From contig NZ_JACSDI010000001.1 in assembly GCF_022410515.1 (NCBI RefSeq), positions 186,001 through 250,000 of the forward strand: DNA of 64,000 nt, written 5' to 3'. Within the stretch, counting starts at the first letter, position 1; every line of letters starts with the position of its first letter. Of the stretch, positions 38,811 to 45,734 are shown in pieces. Origin of the DNA: Shewanella cutis. Lineage in GTDB: Bacteria; Pseudomonadota; Gammaproteobacteria; Enterobacterales; Shewanellaceae. Under the pieces are notes generated by a model that searched no databases, was not told the DNA's origin, and saw nothing but the letters and a program-made list of their open reading frames with translations. A program made the translations under genes and the position numbers.

Positions 38811-39575
38811 GTGAACTCTAATATCCAAATTATCCGTTATGAAGAATGCGAATCGAGCCTATGGAAAAATGGCGGCGGCAGTACTAAACAACTGTTAATA
38901 TCGCCAAAGGATTCTGACCTAACTAACTTTGATTATAGGATTAGCATTGCCACCATTTCGAGCGATGGACCCTTCTCAATATTTCCAGGCATCGATAGGC
39001 AACTTTGTATACTGGAGGGCGAAGGCGTAAAGCTGCTGATGCCTGAAAATGGGGCTAAACCGAGCGAACTCTTACTGCGTCCGAACCAAGCTGCATTTTG
39101 CTTTAGCGGCGAAACTCAGATCGAAAGCCAACTCTTAGATAAGCAAATTATCGACTTTAATGTGATGACCAAACGCGGCAAGTATCGCGCGTATATTGAA
39201 CGGCTGGAGTTGAATGGCTCGTTAAGTCCTGAGTCTAGTGAAACCAGCTATATTGATGATGCTCATCAAACATCAAATGTACACAATAACGAGTTGCAAC
39301 AGTGGTTATTATGCCTTGAACCGCTGAACTTAGTTTACCAAGGCCAAATTATTCAACTTAAGCGTTATGATATGGTGCAATACCTACAAGGCCAGGATTT
39401 AAAAGCGCAGCCGTCAAAAATGAAGCGATTAGATGAAATTGAAACTTCCGATGCAACCTCTTCAGACGCTGAACTACCCATACTTAAGCACTCACATATA
39501 GAAAACCCGTCCCTACTAAACCATAAACAATGTCAGGTACTGCGTATCGTTATAGAATGCACTAAAAAGTTCTAG
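38811..39575 (+). CDS. HutD-family protein
   Basis: This 254-residue cytosolic cupin-like protein belongs to the HutD family (PF05962): it has SSLWKNGGGSTKQL, DYRISIATISSDGPFSIFPGIDR, CILEGEG and FNVMTKRG. HutD is often near histidine-utilisation genes and may govern pathway flux, but no hut genes are in this window, so its role here is unknown. The start is GTG at 38811 with AAGAG upstream. It precedes the MntA/HepT pair. Confidence 0.75.
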   Translation: MNSNIQIIRYEECESSLWKNGGGSTKQLLISPKDSDLTNFDYRISIATISSDGPFSIFPGIDRQLCILEGEGVKLLMPENGAKPSELLLRPNQAAFCFSGETQIESQLLDKQIIDFNVMTKRGKYRAYIERLELNGSLSPESSETSYIDDAHQTSNVHNNELQQWLLCLEPLNLVYQGQIIQLKRYDMVQYLQGQDLKAQPSKMKRLDEIETSDATSSDAELPILKHSHIENPSLLNHKQCQVLRIVIECTKKF

Positions 39576-39680
39576 ATTATAGAGCCACCAGTGACGTCTT
39601 CAAAACCTGAGTCCGTCCTTTTGGCTCCGCCTTATATGCTATATACTCATCCCGTATTCATCAAATCGTGCAATAGACCT

Positions 39681-40103
39681 ATGCAACAACTAAATGAAAA
39701 GAAAATCATAAAGTTACTGCGAGACAATATCCCAAAGTTGCAATTAATCTACCTGTTTGGCTCTTATTCGCAGGGAACACAACACCGCAACAGCGATATC
39801 GATATCGCGGTACTCGCCGCTGACACTTTAGACAATATTGCACGCTGGGAACTTGCCCAAAAACTCGCTTCGGCGTTGGACTCAGATGTTGATCTGGTTG
39901 ATTTACGCTCAGCATCCACAGTGTTATGCCAACAGGTAGTCACTCAAGGGAAGCAACTTTGGGGAACACCACAAGATGATGAACTTTTTGCCGTAAAGAC
40001 CATCTCAATGTACCAACATCTACAAGCCGAAAGACAGGCAATTATTGATGATGTAATGGCCAACACCGCAGCCAAAGATCATAGGGGGAGTCACTTTGAA
40101 TGA
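39681..40103 (+). CDS. mntA: MntA antitoxin, minimal nucleotidyltransferase
   Basis: This is the antitoxin of the HepT/MntA type VII toxin-antitoxin pair, which neutralises HepT by adding AMP groups to it, as shown for Shewanella oneidensis. The 140-residue protein contains the nucleotidyltransferase signature FGSYSQGTQHRNSDIDIAVL (GSx10DxD). I start at ATG 39681, where the MNT domain begins; a longer open frame reaches back to 39591. It overlaps hepT by eight bases. Confidence 0.88.
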   Translation: MQQLNEKKIIKLLRDNIPKLQLIYLFGSYSQGTQHRNSDIDIAVLAADTLDNIARWELAQKLASALDSDVDLVDLRSASTVLCQQVVTQGKQLWGTPQDDELFAVKTISMYQHLQAERQAIIDDVMANTAAKDHRGSHFE

Positions 40104-40494
40104 CATTATTATCAATAAAATAGCCACCATCAAACGCTGTATAAAGCGCATCCAACAAGTCTATGGTGATGGCAGCCAGTTCAAACAAGACCTCACCTTG
40201 CAAGATAGCGTTATCCTCAATTTACAACGCTGCTGCGAAGCCTGTATCGACATAGCCAATCATATTAACCGCCAACAACTAGGCATCCCCCAAAGTAGCC
40301 GTGATAGCTTTACATTACTCGCACAAAATAACCTTATTACTCAGCCACTCGCAGATAACTTAAAGAAAATGGTCGGCCTGCGAAACATCGCAGTACATGA
40401 CTACCAAGAACTCAACCTCGATATCGTTGTGCATGTTGTACAGCATCATCTTGAGGATTTTGAGCAATTTATTGATGTGATAAAAGCAGAGTGA
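40096..40494 (+). CDS. hepT: HepT toxin, HEPN-domain ribonuclease
   Basis: This is the HEPN-family toxin partner of MntA, a tRNA-targeting RNase when unmodified. The 132-residue helical protein carries the active motif RNIAVHDY (Rx4HxY), where the tyrosine is the AMPylation site. The start is TTG at 40096, seven bases before the mntA stop, with an excellent GGGGGAG ribosome site five bases upstream. The rare start may set a low toxin-to-antitoxin ratio, by inference. Confidence 0.9.
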   Translation: MNDIIINKIATIKRCIKRIQQVYGDGSQFKQDLTLQDSVILNLQRCCEACIDIANHINRQQLGIPQSSRDSFTLLAQNNLITQPLADNLKKMVGLRNIAVHDYQELNLDIVVHVVQHHLEDFEQFIDVIKAE

Positions 40495-40687
40495 AGATGT
40501 TGACAGAACAAGAAACGTTGAAGGTTGACGGAACGTTCGCAAGCTCACTCACAGAACGCTTAGCTTACCGTGAGAGCGAAGCCCGTTCCGTTATCCGTAA
40601 GTCACGTAGTGACATTCTGTAGCTGCTTGCGGCGTACCTAGATTCTAGAGCCACATAGTGATGTTCTAGGGTGAGCTTGCGCGAGTC
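40495..40687. repeat. CTAG-rich intergenic repeat, copy C
   Basis: This stretch between hepT and rfbB repeats phrases of copies B and D: GTTGACAGAAC, CGTAGTGACATTC, CTAGATTCTAGAG and GTTCTAGGGTGAGCTTGCG. No gene is visible. Confidence 0.75.
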
Positions 40688-41719
40688 CTAGTCGCTCGTT
40701 TTAGGATATGGCTGGTTAATAATCCACTCGACCGTTTTTCTGAGGCCTGACTCAAAAGACTCTTGCGCTCTCCAACCTAATTCACGTTGAATTTTACTGG
40801 CATCAATTGCATAGCGAACATCATGGCCAGGCCGGTCAACAACATACTGAATTAAATCAGCAAAACCCGCATTACCCATTGCAAGGGATTGCGGATGAGT
40901 AGGCACTAACTCCTCTAATAAGGCGCAAATGTGCCGCACAACCGTCAAATTAGTTTGCTCGCAGGAGCCACCAATATTATAGGTTTGTCCAAGCTGGCCT
41001 TGAGTCGCGACTAAATAGAGCGCCTTAACGTGATCATCCACATACAACCAATCGCGAACTTGCTGACCATTACCATAAATTGGTAACGGTTTACTCTGCA
41101 ACGCATTGGTGACCATTAAGGGAATGAGCTTTTCAGGGTATTGAAAAGGGCCATAGTTATTGGAGCAGTTGGAAATAACTATTGGTAAAGCATAAGTTCG
41201 ATGCCAAGCACGAACCAAATGATCCGCTGAAGCTTTACTTGCCGAATAAGGAGAGCTCGGATCATAAGCAGAGGTTTCGCTAAACAATCCAGTTTCTGTC
41301 AGAGAACCAAAAACCTCATCGGTGGAAATATGGTGCAATCGAAAACGGCGCTGTTGTGCTTGCCCTAAAGTTTGATAATAACTACGGCATGCCTCGAGCA
41401 ATGTGTAAGTTCCCACGATATTGGTTTGAATAAACTCCGCGGGCCCATCTATTGAACGGTCCACATGGCTTTCGGCCGCTAAATGCATCACATGATCGGG
41501 TTGGAATTGCTGCAACACCAGCTCTAACCTTGCCCTATCGCAAATATCTGCCTGCACAAAATGATAGCGCTCACTATCAGCAACACCCGCCAGAGATTCA
41601 GGATGGCTCGCATAGGTCAGCTTATCGAAGTTGAGCACCACTGACTCCGTTTGCTCAATCAACATACGGACCAAAGCCGATCCAATAAAACCCGCACCAC
41701 CCGTAACAAGAATTCGCAT
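40688..41719 (-). CDS. rfbB: dTDP-glucose 4,6-dehydratase
   Basis: This enzyme converts dTDP-glucose to dTDP-4-keto-6-deoxyglucose. The 343-residue short-chain dehydrogenase has the NAD motif GGAGFIG, the catalytic STDEVFG and the YSASKAS (YxxxK) motif. I start at ATG 41719, where the family begins, with AGG upstream; the open frame extends forty residues further without similarity. Together with rfbA and rfbC it gives dTDP-4-keto-L-rhamnose; the final reductase rfbD is not in the window. Confidence 0.95.
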   Translation of the reverse strand: MRILVTGGAGFIGSALVRMLIEQTESVVLNFDKLTYASHPESLAGVADSERYHFVQADICDRARLELVLQQFQPDHVMHLAAESHVDRSIDGPAEFIQTNIVGTYTLLEACRSYYQTLGQAQQRRFRLHHISTDEVFGSLTETGLFSETSAYDPSSPYSASKASADHLVRAWHRTYALPIVISNCSNNYGPFQYPEKLIPLMVTNALQSKPLPIYGNGQQVRDWLYVDDHVKALYLVATQGQLGQTYNIGGSCEQTNLTVVRHICALLEELVPTHPQSLAMGNAGFADLIQYVVDRPGHDVRYAIDASKIQRELGWRAQESFESGLRKTVEWIINQPYPKTSD

Positions 41720-41814
41720 ATCACCTATCTCTGCAAACAAAGGCCAGAAAGCAAAAAAGCCAGCAAGTATACAACAAAAAATAGGGTGGGCTTCGAAAAG
41801 CCGAACATATCGCT

Positions 41815-41965
41815 GACGGATTACGAAACGCTCGCACATTCCGTAGCCGTAAAGCGGCGTTCGTAGAAGCTAGATCGCTTCGCTGCCAGAGTCTAAAGCG
41901 ACGTAGTGGCGTTCTAGAGCGAGCTTGCGAGCATACTTGCGGCGAAGGCCGTCCTAGCCGTTACG
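41815..41965. repeat. CTAG-rich intergenic repeat, copy D
   Basis: Located upstream of rfbB, this copy contains GTTCGTAGAAGCTAGATCGCTTCGC, ACGTAGTGGCGTTCTAGAGCGAGCTTGCG and CGGCGAAGGCCG-type palindromes shared with copies B, C and E. It marks the left edge of the accessory island. Confidence 0.75.
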
Positions 41966-42143
41966 AAGCATCATCATTGGAGTCGAAATCGAAATAACCG
42001 AAGGCGGTGAGGCTTTTTTCAGAATACCTAATGAATATCTTGTAGAGCTAAAATGGGAAGATGGTGATGTCATTGAATGGATTGATAATAACGATGGAAG
42101 CTGGACCTTACGAAAGTCCTCGGTGGCAAGTCCTGTGAACTGA
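41966..42143 (+). pseudogene. 3' fragment of an AbrB-like small gene
   Basis: An open frame without a start codon encodes EITEGGEAFFRIPNEY followed by LKWEDGDVIEWIDNN and ends at TGA 42141-42143. The pattern resembles the swapped-hairpin AbrB-type antitoxin or regulator domain. The 5' end is replaced by repeat copy D, with an in-frame TAG just upstream. It appears to be a truncated remnant. Confidence 0.45.
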
Positions 42144-42286
42144 AACATAGTGCTTAGTTAAGTGTCCAGAGTTAGCGGTTCAGATCAATCACAGCCAGTA
42201 TGACCCGTCCAGCTCTTTGAGCGAATGCCACTCTAATAACTCAAATTATGTTCGTGATCTTGCCCTGAGATACAGATTTAAGATGA

Positions 42287-42454
42287 CTAAAACTTAAAGT
42301 TGGGTATGTTTAGTATGTTTTTGTTTTTTCTAGGGCTTTGTGAGCTAGATTTGGGCCGTGAACATAAAGGCTTAGCTCCACTCAATACAAGCTCAGCATA
42401 AACTAACTGCCGTCTCTTTTTTTCCTCGACTAACTTGTCATATTCAACACACAT
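42287..42454 (-). CDS. Small hypothetical protein, 55 residues
   Basis: A 55-codon frame begins ATG 42454 with AGGT six bases upstream and ends TAG at 42287. It encodes a charged N-terminal half (YDKLVEEKKRRQLVYAEL) likely to be helical and a basic Ser/Pro/Lys tail (KSSSQSPRKNK). I recognise no family. The rest of the gap 42144-42791 shows no other gene. The ribosome site and reasonable composition support it, but it could be chance. Confidence 0.35.
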   Translation of the reverse strand: MCVEYDKLVEEKKRRQLVYAELVLSGAKPLCSRPKSSSQSPRKNKNILNIPNFKF

Positions 42455-42791
42455 ACTTATACCTGCATAAAAGATACCGTTGTTAATAATAAGACTAGCT
42501 CTCGCATATAGAAATTACACTATGGATGGTTATGATTTACGTTTAGTCAAGTGAACATACTCTTTGAGCTTAGAGTATAATGCTAAATTCATGAAGCAAA
42601 CATTGACATACGTTCTCTACATATGAGATATCAATGTGAACTGACTTGAATCTAGCCGTTCATGTTATAAATAAGAAAACCTTAAATAGGTTAGCGGCAA
42701 AAATTAAGGACTAGAACTCATAACACCGGTTTAGGCTGAAGATTCGATGTTACAACGTAACAAGCTATAAGATAAATTTAGAGGAAATACT

Positions 42792-43166
42792 ATGACAAAA
42801 ATAAATTGTAACGAACTAACCACAGCTAGGGTTGGCATGAGAACTGCGTTACTAATATTGAAAAAGTGGAACTGCAATCAGCAACAAATTCAGGCTGTAC
42901 TCAATTTGCCAGTAAATTATAACAATCTTGATATAGAAAAATTTAATCTAAGTCAAGATCAAGTCGAAAGAATCAGCTATATACTGAATATTCACGCTGG
43001 CTTAAGTACGCTTTTTAGTAACCCTGAAAATATTTATGGGTTTATGAACATGGTCAATCATAATGAACCTTTTAATGGCACAAGGCCAATAGATGTTATT
43101 TGCAACGGAAAAACCAATCATTTAAAAGTGGTTATGAGCCATATAGATCAGTTGGTTAGACACTAA
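42792..43166 (+). CDS. Xre/MbcA/ParS-like antitoxin-family protein (DUF2384-type), no toxin adjacent
   Basis: This 124-residue protein has a helical N-terminal part and a C-terminal segment LFSNPENIYGFMN...FNGTRPIDVI that matches the MbcA/ParS/Xre toxin-binding domain pattern (lf.np....fm....pFnG.rPid.l). Such antitoxins normally pair with a RES-domain NAD-degrading toxin. None is present on either side, so it is an orphan antitoxin or a regulator. A TTTAGAGGAAAT ribosome site precedes ATG. The region is AT-rich. Confidence 0.7.
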   Translation: MTKINCNELTTARVGMRTALLILKKWNCNQQQIQAVLNLPVNYNNLDIEKFNLSQDQVERISYILNIHAGLSTLFSNPENIYGFMNMVNHNEPFNGTRPIDVICNGKTNHLKVVMSHIDQLVRH

Positions 43167-43815
43167 CCCCAGCCCTTATCCTTTAGCATTTTAACGACAA
43201 CCATTCCATCATAATACTATTAGGCATTTTAAGTTTAATGTCCATTAAAAATGGACAACTCAATACTTCAAATTTTGTAACCTTGAAAAACTTTAATTCT
43301 GTAACCACGAAAAACTTTATTTTAAAAACTTCATAAAATTAGACAACAGTCCAGCCAAGTGACCGCCAGAAGCAGAAATCAACGTGAGAAAAATCGCCTC
43401 TACAGTTCTAATCACCAAGCCTATTCCCAAGCAAGAAAAGATGATTTAAGATGTACAAATATGCTCACCAAAACTGCATTTACCATCAGATTTACATGAT
43501 AAAAAATACCTTACAGAATAACGCGATAAAAGGTCTGCCTCACCAGCAGAATATGACATACAATATAAAACTGATAACTGCATCCTTACACCTACTAACA
43601 TCTAAAAAAATATGTAGCACAACAACTTAATTATGTATTATTATCCAGCGAACACTGTCAATGCAACCTCACAACCACAATCAACAGGAAAAACAAATTT
43701 AAAAAATAAAGACATAAACAGCGAAATCTTATTTCATTGACAAAATCAGTTCATAAACTGAAGATATTTTATATTTTCATGATTTAATCTAAGACTTGGA
43801 TGTTGGAGCTTGGTT
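43167..43815. other. Gene-free stretch with an inverted repeat and two direct repeats
   Basis: This AT-rich region holds an inverted repeat TGTCCATT-AAA-AATGGACA (43239-43257) and two direct copies of TGTAACC..GAAAAACTTTA (43276-43295 and 43300-43319, 24-bp period). Its position just before a recombinase operon suggests a recombination or regulator-binding site; that is inference. The remainder, 43320-43810, shows no structure I can support. Confidence 0.5.
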
Positions 43816-44124
43816 ATGTGTATCGAGAAATCTAAACAAGTACGGCTCAATTTACTTTCACAGAACCTCACCTCCGCCAACTTTGTTGCACTTCAAATAG
43901 CGTTCAATGAAAACACTATTCCACATGCCATCAACACATTGAACACGCTTACACCTTCATTATCTTGCCCAAAGTCTACACGATGCCGTATTACACAGGC
44001 TCATCAAGATCAAGCTGCAAAACAAGCGGAATCTCCAGTTGTATCTAAAATGCAACTAGCGCTCTTAGCGCAACTCTCTCCCAGTGCAATTCATACCTCA
44101 GATATCGGAAAAGGATATGATTAA
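43816..44124 (+). CDS. Small protein at the head of the recombinase operon
   Basis: This 102-residue protein has no family I recognise. It has a basic N-terminus, a polar middle with several Thr, Ser and Gln residues, and a short hydrophobic helix (MQLALLAQL) near the end. I start at ATG 43816 with GGAG eight bases upstream; a TTG six bases earlier is poorer. Its TAA overlaps the next ATG by one base, so it is translationally coupled to the recombinase-like gene. By position it could correspond to the small member of a recombinase trio such as GmtX, which I cannot confirm. Confidence 0.65.
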   Translation: MCIEKSKQVRLNLLSQNLTSANFVALQIAFNENTIPHAINTLNTLTPSLSCPKSTRCRITQAHQDQAAKQAESPVVSKMQLALLAQLSPSAIHTSDIGKGYD

Positions 44125-45734
44125 TGGGAAAGCTACAAGCTAATGCTAAAAGTAATAGGATAAAAAATTCCGGCGGTGTTATGCCAGATAGACTCAGTAC
44201 TAACACAGCCTTAATGAAGATGTTTTATCAAGCCCAAAAACAGAGTCATGACACCAACACAGGCAAATTATTGGTTGTTTTGATGTATTTATGGCTTACT
44301 CAGCAGTTAGATGACTTTCTCCTTCGAGCCAGTGAAAAACCCATCACAGTAGATGATATTCCCGACTGTCATAAAGTAAAAAATAGTGATGCATGCGAAG
44401 CGCATCGATTCAAAAATCAGAAGTTTGAGGATGGCAAGTCTTGGACCTATTACGCACGTGCAACCATTACTCAAAGCGGCGATAAAAAATTCGAATGGCA
44501 ACCCATCCCTAATTGCATAATCCACATTTTCAAACCCTTCGTTAGCAATCACAGCTATAATGTTTCATGGCTAACGGCAGCTGAAAAACAACAATTGCTT
44601 AATCTGCTCATGGCCAAATGGCGAAAACCTGCCGAGATCGAACACTTTCCAGCGATAAGAAAGCAATTGTTTTTTAAGTACATAACACGCTGTATTCGCA
44701 CAGATAATCAACTATCCAGTTTAACTAAATCATTATTATTACCTGCTGATATACAGCACCATCGACATGCAGCGGTTTATCAGCAAAAAAACAGTGAACA
44801 CGTTCGTACAGAGCTATTTCACGCGCAAGATCGGTATCTTAGTCGATTATTCAATCATGCAAACTCTCTAGGTGTGAGCAAGTTGTTGACACTCACATTC
44901 TCGTCGAGTTCAGCAGTAAGTAATGCCACACTTCCCAGCATTTCACTATTAAATGACAACGCCAAAAGAAACATTCCCGCTAATATTACAAGTTCAAAAG
45001 TGGGTGTGAGTTTTCATAGTAAATGGGTTGGTGAAGACCTAGAAAAATACGCAGACGAGTCCGTGGTTTTCGGTAGTAAGCGACTTATCCCCGAGAGTGA
45101 GATTGTTGCGATTTTTCGCCATATTCATGACGAGATAACTTCATCTAAGCCTGATCACAAAGCCACTCAAGCCGATTTAATTCATTATCACAATCTCTGC
45201 GCTAACCATATTGCACTGCTATTTATAGTGCTTACGGGCATGCGCCCTACTCATGCTATCTCTATAAATAAACAATCACACTATGATTACCGCCGCACGA
45301 CAGTATCAGATAAGGGCTTTCAACGCGAGATTAGAATTTGTGACTATCTGAGACAACAAATTCTGCATTACATCTCGTTGCAACAACAACTCAATTCCAA
45401 GCTGAATTTGGTTAATGATCTTCCCTGGGCATGGAGTTTATATGATGCGAATAATCAAGCGATCGCAATCTCAGCAAAATCGCTGCGACAATTTTTACAT
45501 CAAAGAGCTAATGGCATTGTCCCCTATGTATTACGTCATCAATTTGCGCAAAGTGCCGTCACCAGCATTATCCATAAACTGACAACACACCAAATTGATC
45601 GCTTAATGGGACACGCGGAGTACGGTGAACATCTGGGCAGTGACCATGTATTTCCAGCAAGCATGAAACAACAAGACTTATTTCTCGATAGTCTGCCAGC
45701 TCGTTACGGGTTAAAGGAGTTGAAATATGTCTAG
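44124..45734 (+). CDS. Tyrosine-recombinase-like protein with an altered active site
   Basis: This 536-residue protein ends in a DNA breaking-rejoining-type domain. Visible parts are the first arginine in VLTGMRPTHA, a possible lysine in SDKGF, LRHQFAQS in place of HxLRHxFA, and LMGHAEYGEH. The first histidine of HxxR is tyrosine here (PYVLRH), and no tyrosine lies about nine residues after the GH, where the nucleophile usually is. It overlaps the small gene before it by one base and the next gene by eight. It may be an accessory or noncanonical recombinase. The set recalls GmtY of Gamma-Mobile-Trio islands, by inference. Confidence 0.75.
   Translation: MGKLQANAKSNRIKNSGGVMPDRLSTNTALMKMFYQAQKQSHDTNTGKLLVVLMYLWLTQQLDDFLLRASEKPITVDDIPDCHKVKNSDACEAHRFKNQKFEDGKSWTYYARATITQSGDKKFEWQPIPNCIIHIFKPFVSNHSYNVSWLTAAEKQQLLNLLMAKWRKPAEIEHFPAIRKQLFFKYITRCIRTDNQLSSLTKSLLLPADIQHHRHAAVYQQKNSEHVRTELFHAQDRYLSRLFNHANSLGVSKLLTLTFSSSSAVSNATLPSISLLNDNAKRNIPANITSSKVGVSFHSKWVGEDLEKYADESVVFGSKRLIPESEIVAIFRHIHDEITSSKPDHKATQADLIHYHNLCANHIALLFIVLTGMRPTHAISINKQSHYDYRRTTVSDKGFQREIRICDYLRQQILHYISLQQQLNSKLNLVNDLPWAWSLYDANNQAIAISAKSLRQFLHQRANGIVPYVLRHQFAQSAVTSIIHKLTTHQIDRLMGHAEYGEHLGSDHVFPASMKQQDLFLDSLPARYGLKELKYV

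Noticed and set aside
43320..43810. CRISPR-like or gene content in the AT-rich gap before the recombinase operon
   Set aside because: No regularly spaced repeats and no frame with a start and ribosome site were seen.
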